Shown here piece after piece: positions 17,783 to 24,830 of a stretch of DNA of 64,000 bases. Made by a program: the position numbers and the translations under genes. The stretch lies in NCBI GenBank assembly GCA_021325295.1, contig JAJPHM010000060.1, positions 1-64,000 of the forward strand, in the 5' to 3' direction. The stretch comes from Nitrososphaeraceae archaeon. Lineage in GTDB: Archaea > Thermoproteota > Nitrososphaeria > Nitrososphaerales > Nitrososphaeraceae. Below the pieces are notes generated by a model. That model was not told where the DNA came from and made no database searches. It saw only the letters and a list, made by a program, of their open reading frames with translations. The first letter of the stretch is position 1; each line of letters opens with the position of its first letter.

Positions 17783-18217
17783 TCACTTTGTTATCGTCAC
17801 TGTCCAAGGATTGAACCAAGCGTCTTTGGGCCTGCTAGTAGGCTTTAATGGTACAAAGTCTTGTTCATCGATTTCTAGGTTGCCATGAAGTCCGTTTGGT
17901 CGCTCAGCTAGCTTCATTTCCTTGACAAGCTTGAGCGTACCTCCCTTCAATCTTCCCACTGCAACGTAACTATGGAGTCTGCTAGGCGGATGACTTTGGA
18001 GAAATTTAATTATCCTCTGTGTATCGCCTTTCTTTCCAGTGTGAAATGATCTCGGAGAGGTCTGGTCTTTTGGCTTCATTACTCTGATTTGTTTTGCAGC
18101 TTCCCAGACATCGACATCGACAATGATTTTTTTAGGCGGATCTACCTCTTGCACAGTCTGAAGTTTGACTTGGTGCCTTTTAGACCTGTTGTCCTTTGTC
18201 TTACTTGCTGTTGCCAT
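17783..18217 (-). CDS. Hypothetical basic protein, 144 aa
   Basis: ATG 18217, six bases after the stop of the frameshifted gene before it, gives a Lys-rich N terminus (KTKDNRSKRHQVK) followed by a compact domain: KKIIVDVDVWEAAKQIRVMK, GDTQRIIKFLQSHPPSRLHS, then beta strands and DAWFNPWTVTITK at the end. The frame is open 52 codons further (to 18373), but that part overlaps the preceding gene in another frame and looks non-coding. Not recognised; possibly element cargo. Confidence 0.55.
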   Translation of the reverse strand: MATASKTKDNRSKRHQVKLQTVQEVDPPKKIIVDVDVWEAAKQIRVMKPKDQTSPRSFHTGKKGDTQRIIKFLQSHPPSRLHSYVAVGRLKGGTLKLVKEMKLAERPNGLHGNLEIDEQDFVPLKPTSRPKDAWFNPWTVTITK

Positions 18218-18222
18218 ATCAC

Positions 18223-18428
18223 CTATTTCAGCTCCACTGGTGCCACTGTCAGGCCTTGGGCTTCTAACCTCTTGGCGATATCGTCGTACATCCTTACAGA
18301 TTCCCATATGCTGTGTGCTTGTCGTTGGCGTAACGGTGAAGCGTCCATCTGGCCCTTTTTGCTGTTCTTTCAATCTTGACTGAATACTGGAAGTTTGGAG
18401 CTTGAATCTGTTCTTGCTCTGCCATCAT
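18223..18428 (-). pseudogene. Small gene of about 67 codons with a one-base deletion
   Basis: ATG 18428 (or 18425) reads AEQEQIQAPNFQYSVKIERT and RYANDKHTA, then meets a stop at TAA after AYGNL. One frame over the protein continues sensibly as WESVRMYDDIAKRLEAQGL and TVAPVELK to TAG 18223-18225. The span from 18425 is 203 bases, two modulo three, so one base is missing near 18325-18330. The restored protein, a beta-strand half followed by a helix, looks like a small dodecin-sized or DUF-type protein but I cannot name it. It directly precedes the 144-residue gene. Confidence 0.55.
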
Positions 18429-18611
18429 GCTGCCTTCACCCTCACAAGCGTTTCAAGCGCCACGGCTTATTCTTTAGAAATTGCGATAGCCAGCAAAGGC
18501 GTTTGATGTAACTGTCAATAGTGCTATTCCTGACGTTTGGTTTGCATAGGTTGATAGGTTGTTTTAGCCTTCTTTTGTTTACATAGTTTAGTAGAGGTTC
18601 CTAAATTTCAA

Positions 18612-18698
18612 AGGTGGGGAAGGGATTCGAACCCTTATAAATTCGCTGACTGCAAAATCTCACTGCAGGCGAACGCATGGCCGCTCTGCCACCCCACC
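18612..18698 (-). tRNA. tRNA-Cys (GCA) with a 15-base intron
   Basis: Read on the minus strand: acceptor GGTGGGG pairs with CCCCACC, followed by U73, the discriminator base expected for tRNA-Cys. D arm GCAGAGCGGCCATGC, anticodon stem TTCGC/GCGAA, five-base variable loop TTTAT and T arm AAGGG-TTCGAAT-CCCTT are all paired. The anticodon loop is 22 bases; removing 15 bases (18648-18662) between positions 37 and 38 leaves CTGCAGA with anticodon GCA. The splice sites lie in three-base bulges (AGU and UCA) flanking the four-pair helix CUGC/GCAG, the archaeal bulge-helix-bulge signal. CCA is not encoded. Its 3' end is the apparent integration site. Confidence 0.93.
18648..18662 (-). other. tRNA-Cys intron at position 37/38
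   Basis: Fifteen bases, TGAGATTTTGCAGTC on the minus strand. Four of them (GCAG) pair with the anticodon-loop CUGC to create the bulge-helix-bulge substrate of the splicing endonuclease; the distal helix is weak, so it is a relaxed form. Confidence 0.85.
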
Positions 18699-18821
18699 AC
18701 AGATGTAGTTCCTCATAGCTCTAAATTTAAAGCATTACATGTAAAGTTGTTATCAGAACACAGTGAGAATCTTCATTATTATTGCCTGTGTATCCTTATA
18801 TTTTCATTTAGGTAAACATGA

Positions 18822-19421
18822 TCATTGTCCGTGATTCGCTCCTTCCTGCATTCGTAAGCACTGTTGAGCCCTAGCAGCAATTTTCGCTATCTTGATGGGT
18901 TCCGGTACCGAACCCTGAAGTGTGAAGGCATTTAGCACGTCGGCAGCACGCGGTCTAGAAGTTCCCCAATATCTGATATAAAGTGGCTTGCCTGTTTTTA
19001 AGGTAATGCAATCTCTTGCTCCCAGATGCACGTATTGTTCCAGCTTTTTTTGCCAAGTCGAAGGAAAGAAATCTTTTATTGTATTTTCAATCCCTTTTGA
19101 TTCCTCGAATGTTACTGCAATTACTGGAATCTTTGCTTCATCGCTTAGCAGTTTTCCATCAATGATATTATACATGCTAATTATTAGACCATCTATCATT
19201 ATACAACCGATGTCGTTCCTAGCAAGCGATCTGTACATCGATATTATATTGTCAGTTGAATCATCCCCCTGCAATGTTGTTGTACCAAATATCATTCCAT
19301 CAATTATCAAATCGCGCCTCATAACGACGCCTGCAAGCGTTGACCTCTTGTTGTTTCTGTTGAAGCTTTCAGCTATGCCGAAAACCCTGAATCCCTTTTT
19401 TTCAGGATGGAAGCCTGGCAT
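18822..19421 (-). CDS. DUF99 family protein (endonuclease V-like fold)
   Basis: ATG 19421, 199 aa. Seen: an N-terminal FRVFGIAESFNRNNKRSTLA, MRRDLIIDGMIFGTTTLQGDD and IGCIMIDGLIISMYNIID in the first 90 residues, and PLYIRYWGTSRPRAADVL near residue 150, the conserved landmarks of archaeal DUF99. The family is related in fold to endonuclease V; substrate unknown. A short C-terminal tail (MQEGANHGQ) is unusual but harmless. It stands alone next to tRNA-Cys, outside the putative element. Confidence 0.85.
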   Translation of the reverse strand: MPGFHPEKKGFRVFGIAESFNRNNKRSTLAGVVMRRDLIIDGMIFGTTTLQGDDSTDNIISMYRSLARNDIGCIMIDGLIISMYNIIDGKLLSDEAKIPVIAVTFEESKGIENTIKDFFPSTWQKKLEQYVHLGARDCITLKTGKPLYIRYWGTSRPRAADVLNAFTLQGSVPEPIKIAKIAARAQQCLRMQEGANHGQ

Positions 19422-19607
19422 GCATTCTACACTGTGCCTGTAATGGTTTTTCTAGTTATCTAAAGCCACGTTTGTATGTCTATATCTAATACATAATGAT
19501 TCATGCGGTTCTTGCAGTTATAATCACATAAGGAAAATTGACATAGTAGAACCGGCGAAAATATCCCCCGCACCAATATGACAGCAAAGATTGCTTGTTT
19601 GTCTGCT

Positions 19608-19659
19608 CATTATATATGGTTGCGGAAAGTATAGGGAGTGATGCTTATGCATTTCCGCA
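19608..19659 (+). ncRNA. TATA box followed by a nested RNA hairpin (possible 5' leader)
   Basis: ATTATATATGG (19608-19618) is a good TATA box. Just downstream TGCGGAAA (19621-19628) pairs with TTTCCGCA (19652-19659), and inside that loop ATGC (19641-19644) pairs with GCAT (19649-19652 overlap) around TTAT. The structure precedes the small CxxC open frame at 19679. No known RNA family fits. Confidence 0.35.
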
Positions 19660-19678
19660 GAACATTTTTAGGTGATTG

Positions 19679-19828
19679 ATGCTTCATGTCGGATTATCAT
19701 TGGCTATTAGATTCAAATGCAAAAAATGCAAGATCGAATTAAGCGGAGACGGAGCTTCTAGACATTATCTGTTAAATCCTACTCACAGATTGGTAAAGGT
19801 CGCGATGCCGAACGTATCTAGGCAATAA
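19679..19828 (+). CDS. Possible 49-aa CxxC protein
   Basis: ATG 19679 opens 49 codons: a hydrophobic start (LHVGLSLAIRF), one CKKCKIEL knuckle, then HYLLNPTHRLVKVAMPNV. One CxxC with two downstream histidines could bind a metal. It is preceded by a TATA box and a hairpin leader and followed by competing hairpins and a T-rich run, which together look like a transcription unit. Family unknown. Confidence 0.35.
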   Translation: MLHVGLSLAIRFKCKKCKIELSGDGASRHYLLNPTHRLVKVAMPNVSRQ

Positions 19829-19831
19829 CTT

Positions 19832-19892
19832 TAGTCCCTGCCTGAATACCAAGCCCGCTAGGGACTAAGGTCCCTAGCTTGTGCTGATTTTT
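19832..19892 (+). terminator. Competing hairpins ending in a T-rich run
   Basis: GCTAGGGAC (19857-19865) and GTCCCTAGC (19870-19878) form a nine-pair stem with a TAAG loop. The upstream TAGTCCCT (19832-19839) can instead pair with AGGGACTA (19860-19867), which would break the first stem. GATTTTTCTATTTAT follows. This is the layout of a terminator with an alternative fold. Confidence 0.45.
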
Positions 19893-20161
19893 CTATTTAT
19901 ATTACTTGCAAATGCCGAGGTTTTATTACAGGTCATAACCAATTCCAGAATCCAATTTTTTCCTTGAAAAATATCCCGCTTGGTAGGCGCTGCAGATCGA
20001 TGCATGTTTTAAACCTTGCAAGAAAATCATGGTAGTGTACTAGACAGAATTCATTTCCTTGCATACGTGTGTTCAGACGATATTTGTAGAGAGATGGGCG
20101 CTTTGTCTTATACACAAATTTCAGATTGCTGCCAAGAAATTGAGAAAAGAAAATACTAGAA

Positions 20162-20404
20162 TTACATTGGAGCTATCAGTATTCTTGGTCTATTCGGTGT
20201 ATTGTGATGGCATTTCTTGCCGCAGAGAGCACAATGCCTTCTATCATGGTGAATGCATTGGCACGAATGAAATTTCATGTAGCTTTTAGCCGCCGTTGAA
20301 TTTTCACCAGTTCCGTTACAAAAAGTGCATTCAGAAGCAGATGCTTCGATAAAACCTCGGCCATTGCATATAAGGCAGATTGTATTGTTCGACTTTAGGT
20401 GCAT
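20162..20404 (-). CDS. Small zinc-finger protein with two CxxCxGxG-type knuckles, 80 aa
   Basis: ATG 20404. The N-terminal half has ICLICNGRGFIEA and ECTFCNGTGENS, paired CxxCxGxG motifs as in the DnaJ/RsbR-type zinc centre. The C-terminal half adds CQCIHHDRRHCALCGKKCHH, a second dense Cys/His cluster. No other domain. Such proteins act as redox or RNA-associated adaptors in other contexts, but function here is unknown. Alone between the hairpin locus and a C2H2 gene. Confidence 0.65.
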   Translation of the reverse strand: MHLKSNNTICLICNGRGFIEASASECTFCNGTGENSTAAKSYMKFHSCQCIHHDRRHCALCGKKCHHNTPNRPRILIAPM

Positions 20405-20540
20405 ATAGTCATAGAAAAGTGTTCTAACATATAATCAGTATGATACTACTATAAAGGAAATTCAGAATAATATTCTACAAGATATCTGGCGGGCTATCCA
20501 TAGGCCCAAAATGCAATGTTCTAGCAGGTAGCTGACTGGT

Positions 20541-20660
20541 TCATTCGCCTATTGACACTTCAGAGTGCTGCTCAATATGGTGTCTCTCAGCATCTTCTTT
20601 CGTTAGAAACTCTCTAGCACAGTCTCTGCAACGGAACGTGCCTGATTCGTAGTCTGACAT
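20541..20660 (-). CDS. Single C2H2 zinc-finger protein, 39 aa
   Basis: ATG 20660. The protein is essentially one finger: FRCRDCAREFLTKEDAERHH then IEQHSE, i.e. CxxC, 12 residues including the usual Phe and Leu-position hydrophobics, then HxxxH-type histidines, flanked by short acidic tails. Archaea carry small C2H2 proteins of this kind that bind DNA or RNA. Located between the other zinc protein and thiC, same strand. Confidence 0.7.
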   Translation of the reverse strand: MSDYESGTFRCRDCAREFLTKEDAERHHIEQHSEVSIGE

Positions 20661-20780
20661 TTCTCGGTATATTCCGTTACACAACAGTTTCTAATAACTA
20701 TTGCAATGATTACCTAAAAATACAGACTATGCATTTACCTTTCCTTCTCCACACAGGTCGCAGAATATCGGTGAACATTC

Positions 20781-22139
20781 CTAGTTTCTTTGCTGAGCTT
20801 CTATCTTTTCTGCTTCAGGAGTCTCTTGCTTTGCATCAGTTTCTTTGTTGCGCCTCTGTTGCGGCAGCATAATATACACGCATGCTCCGCCGCACATTGT
20901 GCATGGAACATTATTCCCTTGGTGCTGCCCCTCTCTATTGTGAATCCTTGCCGCCTCCTCAGGGTTTATGGATAGGGCAATCTGCCTTTCCCAGTTCAAA
21001 GTTCTTCTGGCTTCTGTTATCTCTCTATCCCAGCGAATAGCTTTTTCTCTGATCTTTACCAAGTCGCCGGCGTGTGCTGCTATCCTGTATGCAATCAAGC
21101 CTTCTTTTACTTCTTCAGTATTAGGCAGTGCCAAATGCTCAGCAGGTGTAAGGTAACACAGGAGGTCAACTCCTTCGGCAGCTGAAATTGCGGCACCTAT
21201 CGCGCTTGCAATATGGTCATAGCCGGCCGCAATATCAGTTACCAATGGACCAAGGACATAATATGGCACATCTCCGACCAGAGACTTGGCCAGCCTAACA
21301 TTTGATGTAACTTCGTTCAGTGGGACATGTCCTGGTCCTTCTACCATTACTTGAACACCTTTCTGATGGGCCCTCTTTGTAAGCCTTGATACATTTATCA
21401 TTTCAGCTATTTGCAACTCATCATGTGAGTCCAGTATAGATCCCGGTCTTAGTGCATCACCCAGACTAAATGTAACATCGTACTTGCTTGCAATTTCACA
21501 CATGTAATCAAAATGCTCATAGTAAGGGTTCTCCTTGTTATATTTTAGCATCCATGCAGCAGTTATTGTGCCGCCCTTTGAAACAATGCCACCATGTCTT
21601 TTTACTTCAAGCACTCTATTAGCTATCTCTTTTGTAATACCTGAATGAATAGTAGTATAGTCCACGCCATCCTTGGCATTTTCTTCAAAGGCGTCAAGAA
21701 AATCGTCTGACGTTATATTTAGAGGATTTTTGTACTTTTGCACACCGTATGCATAAGCTTGGTATACTGGAACCGTGCCGAAGGTTATAGGTGCAGCCTC
21801 CAGCAGTGTACGTCTTATGTGTCTGATGTCTCCCCCGTCAGAAAGATCCATTATTGTATCCGCACCGTACTTTACTGCTACTTTGGCCTTGGAGACCTCC
21901 TCGTCTAGGTCTTGGTGCAGGGTTGAGGTACCAATATTTACATTTACTTTGGTTTTCAGGTCCCGTCCTATTCCTACTACCTTTATCCTTTGGCTTCTTG
22001 CGATGTTTCTTGGAATAATAATAGAACCGCTTGCCACTCTTTGCATTAATAGGTCAAGATCAATTTCTTCATCTTTGGCGACCTGAATCATTTCATCTGT
22101 TGCTATTCCCCTTCTGGCGCTTGTCATTTGTGTGCCCAT
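20781..22139 (-). CDS. thiC: Phosphomethylpyrimidine synthase ThiC
   Basis: Radical-SAM enzyme turning aminoimidazole ribotide into the thiamine pyrimidine HMP-P. Seen: NVNIGTS near residue 66, VKYGADTIMDLSDGGD near 90, YTTIHSGI, EGPGHVPLNE near 266 and the C-terminal cluster CTMCGGACVY near residue 417. The cluster spacing reads CX2CX3C, one residue shorter than the CX2CX4C of the bacterial enzyme. A 30-residue Glu/Gln/Lys tail follows. ATG 22139, or ATG 22127, starts it. A TTTAAAT box at about 22176-22182 is a likely promoter and leaves no space for a TPP riboswitch. Confidence 0.95.
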   Translation of the reverse strand: MGTQMTSARRGIATDEMIQVAKDEEIDLDLLMQRVASGSIIIPRNIARSQRIKVVGIGRDLKTKVNVNIGTSTLHQDLDEEVSKAKVAVKYGADTIMDLSDGGDIRHIRRTLLEAAPITFGTVPVYQAYAYGVQKYKNPLNITSDDFLDAFEENAKDGVDYTTIHSGITKEIANRVLEVKRHGGIVSKGGTITAAWMLKYNKENPYYEHFDYMCEIASKYDVTFSLGDALRPGSILDSHDELQIAEMINVSRLTKRAHQKGVQVMVEGPGHVPLNEVTSNVRLAKSLVGDVPYYVLGPLVTDIAAGYDHIASAIGAAISAAEGVDLLCYLTPAEHLALPNTEEVKEGLIAYRIAAHAGDLVKIREKAIRWDREITEARRTLNWERQIALSINPEEAARIHNREGQHQGNNVPCTMCGGACVYIMLPQQRRNKETDAKQETPEAEKIEAQQRN

Positions 22140-22640
22140 TTCTTCTCTAATCCACTCTTACTCAGCCTGCAATGGAATTTAAAGATATTTCAATTGTACT
22201 TATAATGTAATTAAAAGAAATTACCAAATGGGAGGAAACTGACGGTTTTGAATTATATGTTTTAAGGCGCTGCCATAAAGTAGTTCCATTAGAAATGCAC
22301 CATCAGGAATGTTCATTGATCTTGTGAACCTTGAGATTACCAATGCACCAAAAAGCTTTTTGCATTTTTCGTACTTCTATATTGATCTTGCTTGGTGATA
22401 ACTGGTGAATCTTGCAACCCGATTTTCGTAGCATTTCGTAAAGTAGTTTTACTCGATATAGTTGTAGTTTGTGCAGTATTTCGGCTTCTTTCCGTTACTT
22501 TTTTCAACTCAGCTTGCAGGTGAGACCATCATTAATAGGCAATACTGAACAATTGACTGCGAATTCCTACGAAACGGATACGGTAATTCTGCAAGCAATA
22601 TGCCTTAATACTTCGTCTAACTATTTGGTGTTGATTACAA
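22140..22640. other. Intergenic region between thiC and a divergent gene
   Basis: 501 AT-rich bases. The thiC promoter is near 22170-22210. A 31-codon minus-strand frame ending near 22220 and a 62-codon plus frame from 22469 lack motifs and look like chance. No RNA gene or riboswitch seen. Confidence 0.5.
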
Positions 22641-23045
22641 TTGCCTGTCAATTATGAGGCCATCAATTCATTTTGCCGCGATGTGCTCGAGCAGGACAGT
22701 TCCATTAACTGGGCAGGCATCATAAGTCGAAATGGCATAATCCTTGGCCAGGAAGCAAGAAAGGGAGCAGATCTTCTCCTGTCAGAAGAGGAGAATGAAG
22801 AATATGCCGCCAGTGCGATATCGAGGCATAAAACAAGGCTAAAATATGAACCAAAGATAGGCAGGCTGCTGTATGCATTTGGCAGATATGAAAAAACAAG
22901 CAGAGCTACCATCCCTATGAATGGAGGCCATTATTTGCTGGTAATCTTTGATACTCATGAGAGGAACTTTGATTACATAATTGCAGAGAAAATTATACCC
23001 CTTGTCGCCAAAAGTGCTGGCAAATTTGAGGCAGAGCTTTTATAA
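22641..23045 (+). CDS. Roadblock/DUF6659-like conserved protein, 134 aa
   Basis: TTG 22641. Seen: INSFCRDVLEQDSSINWAGI, then a strand with RNGIILGQEARKGAD, a helix, and a second sheet part containing GHYLLVIFDTHERNFDYII. The mix of a short helix, SINWAGIISRNG and a sensor-like sheet resembles the small profilin-like proteins abundant in thaumarchaea (DUF6659 type), which are thought to be signalling or adaptor units. Exact role unknown. Ends 35 bases before hemD, convergent. Confidence 0.65.
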   Translation: MPVNYEAINSFCRDVLEQDSSINWAGIISRNGIILGQEARKGADLLLSEEENEEYAASAISRHKTRLKYEPKIGRLLYAFGRYEKTSRATIPMNGGHYLLVIFDTHERNFDYIIAEKIIPLVAKSAGKFEAELL

Positions 23046-23079
23046 TTACACCGAATTGCCAAGATGCAACCAGCAGATG

Positions 23080-23934
23080 TTATTGTATTTTGGTCGAGTC
23101 TTTGCTGCTTAGAACCAGTTCCGCGGCTTTGAATGTTCCTCTGATGGTATGTTCAGAAGCCTCGATGTATTTGATATTTCTTTTTTTCAGTTCGGCACTT
23201 GTAAATGGACCTATTGATACAACTGCTCTGACATAGGTATGCAAGGGTTGTATCAAGCTTGGTTGATCATTAATGCTGTCCATAATTTCAAAGAAGAACT
23301 TTACGTTGGATGCACTTGTAAAAATTATTGCATCTATCTTTTTCTCATGCAATAAAAGCGCAAAATCTTTGAAGGCTATTTTATTGCCGGCTGTTTTTAT
23401 TATATTATATAAAAAAACCTCGTCTACCAGCATGCCAAGATCTGAAAGTGATCTTGCTGCAAACTCATCCGCCTCACTACTCCTTGGTATAACTATTCTT
23501 TTACCACGGGTAGGCATACTCGATAGCAGATCCACAAGTCCATAAGAGGAGTAGGTTGATGGCATACTCTTCACTTGAACTCCGTGACTGGTAAGGCTTG
23601 TGCTGGTCTTTGGCCCAACTGCAATGACATGACATGATGCAAGCGCGGCTATGATCCTAGGCGTGCATTCCTTACCTGCGAGGCGAAAGAGGATGTCTAC
23701 AGCCTTGGGACTCATAAATGCACAGTAATCATACTTTTTTTTCTCCAATCCGACAAGCAAACTCTCAATTGCTTCAAGACCTCTTGGGACGACTTTGATA
23801 AGCGGCAAGGAAATTACGCGACCTCCTTGTGCTCTGACCAAGCTTGAAAACTCTTGCGAATCAGCAACACTTCTTGTAATTGCAAGTACCTTTCCATCGA
23901 GGCTCATAGAGTGCCCCCCCAAAGCACGTTTCAC
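23080..23934 (-). CDS. hemD: Uroporphyrinogen-III synthase
   Basis: Closes hydroxymethylbilane with inversion of ring D. The family is poorly conserved; seen here are VLAITRSVADSQEFSSLV at the N terminus, a SPKAVDILF stretch near residue 75, VIAVGPKTSTSL near 105, and IIFTSASNVKFFFE near 205, the two-domain hinge layout of HemD. The GTG at 23934 overlaps the cobA stop by four bases (GTGA); ATG 23907 is the other candidate and avoids a run of seven G. Last gene of the hemL-hemC-cobA-hemD operon. Confidence 0.88.
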   Translation of the reverse strand: MKRALGGHSMSLDGKVLAITRSVADSQEFSSLVRAQGGRVISLPLIKVVPRGLEAIESLLVGLEKKKYDYCAFMSPKAVDILFRLAGKECTPRIIAALASCHVIAVGPKTSTSLTSHGVQVKSMPSTYSSYGLVDLLSSMPTRGKRIVIPRSSEADEFAARSLSDLGMLVDEVFLYNIIKTAGNKIAFKDFALLLHEKKIDAIIFTSASNVKFFFEIMDSINDQPSLIQPLHTYVRAVVSIGPFTSAELKKRNIKYIEASEHTIRGTFKAAELVLSSKDSTKIQ

Positions 23935-24830
23935 TTTTGGCTGCTTTTCCTTCTAGGCCGGGCTTTTGTCTTGTTTCTGAACTTCTGACCTGTCATCTTT
24001 TTATTCTTGTTAATACTTTTATCATGCCTGCCTTGCGTTCTGTTTGGAAACCAATCAAGCTTTTTTTGAAGGGAGACGACTTTGCCTATAACTATGACAG
24101 CAGGAGACTTGAAGGCTGATTCTGCAGCTTTGGCTGCAATAGAGCCAAGCTTGCCGGTCAGAATCCTCTGCCTAGGAGTAGTTCCGTTTTCAACTATTGC
24201 AACAGGAGTATCTGCATCAAGTCCAGAACCAACCAAACTTGCTGAAATTTTGCCTAGCTTTTCCATGCCCATTAGGATAACTATGGTGTCAGCTGCTACT
24301 GCTAGCTTGTCCCACTTTACTGAAGGATTGTCTTTCCTATACGACGTTGCCAAAGGATCCGGATCCATTTCGCCCTGCTCGTGCCCGGTAACGATAGCCA
24401 CTGATGATGCGTACTGCCTATGTGTTAACGGTATGCCTGCATATGTTGGCGATGCTATGGCAGATGAGACACCTGGAACTATCTCGAAGTCAATACCTCG
24501 TTCGGCAAGATACTCTGCCTCTTCTCCGCCCCTTCCGAAGATCATTGGATCCCCACCTTTCAACCTCAACACTCTTTTTCCCTGACCGGCATGGAGAGCC
24601 ATAAGCTGATTGGTATTATCTTGATGGGTCAAAGGATCACCAATATTTCTTCCAACAAAAATCTTCTCTGCTGATTTAGGTATCTGTGCAATTATATCGT
24701 CGCTTACAAGTCTGTCATACAGGACTACGTCGCAACTATGAACAAGTTCGGCAGTCTTAACAGTCAGGAGATCTGGGTCTCCCGGACCTGCTCCACAGAT
24801 ATAGACTATTCCCTTCAGATGCAAGGTCAT
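23931..24830 (-). CDS. cobA: Uroporphyrinogen-III C-methyltransferase (SUMT)
   Basis: Methylates uroporphyrinogen III at C2 and C7 to give precorrin-2, the branch point to sirohydrochlorin and cobalamin. Seen: CGAGPGDPDLLTVK near the N terminus, LYDRLVS, LRLKGGDPMIFGRGGEEAEY near residue 85 and PGVSSAIASPTYAGIPLTHR, all SUMT hallmarks. A Lys/Arg-rich tail of about 35 residues follows the usual end. ATG 24830 overlaps the hemC stop as ATGA, better than the upstream in-frame codon at 24866. With the precorrin-2 dehydrogenase gene at 30081 it forms the siroheme/cobalamin branch. Confidence 0.95.
   Translation of the reverse strand: MTLHLKGIVYICGAGPGDPDLLTVKTAELVHSCDVVLYDRLVSDDIIAQIPKSAEKIFVGRNIGDPLTHQDNTNQLMALHAGQGKRVLRLKGGDPMIFGRGGEEAEYLAERGIDFEIVPGVSSAIASPTYAGIPLTHRQYASSVAIVTGHEQGEMDPDPLATSYRKDNPSVKWDKLAVAADTIVILMGMEKLGKISASLVGSGLDADTPVAIVENGTTPRQRILTGKLGSIAAKAAESAFKSPAVIVIGKVVSLQKKLDWFPNRTQGRHDKSINKNKKMTGQKFRNKTKARPRRKSSQK

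Larger units (their letters stand above)
14645..18627. mobile_element. Putative decayed integrative element in tRNA-Cys
   Basis: A 4-kb interval bounded by an 18-base direct repeat, one copy being the 3' end of tRNA-Cys. No integrase, replication or conjugation gene is recognisable inside. Content is small unknown proteins plus four broken genes (remnant at 14642, stop codon at 15234, frameshifts near 17190 and 18325); I saw no broken gene elsewhere in the window. Neighbouring core genes are intact. The interpretation is therefore a remnant whose mobility genes are gone. An alternative is that the tRNA fragment was copied by another route and that decay is coincidental. Confidence 0.6.

Noticed and set aside
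18612-18698. Reading the tRNA as a long-variable-arm Leu or Ser tRNA
   Set aside because: The extra bases lie inside the anticodon loop and form a bulge-helix-bulge; TTCGC/GCGAA then closes the anticodon stem and U73 fits Cys.
22140-22230. TPP riboswitch before thiC
   Set aside because: GGCTGAG occurs just before the gene, but the rest of the THI element is missing and a TATA-like TTTAAAT lies too close to the start for a structured leader.
22469-22657. 62-codon plus-strand frame before the DUF6659-like gene
   Set aside because: Overlaps that gene and has no motif or coding character.
23900-23934. Frameshift in the run of seven G at the start of hemD
   Set aside because: The overlap with cobA and the alternative ATG after the run give a normal protein without assuming an error.
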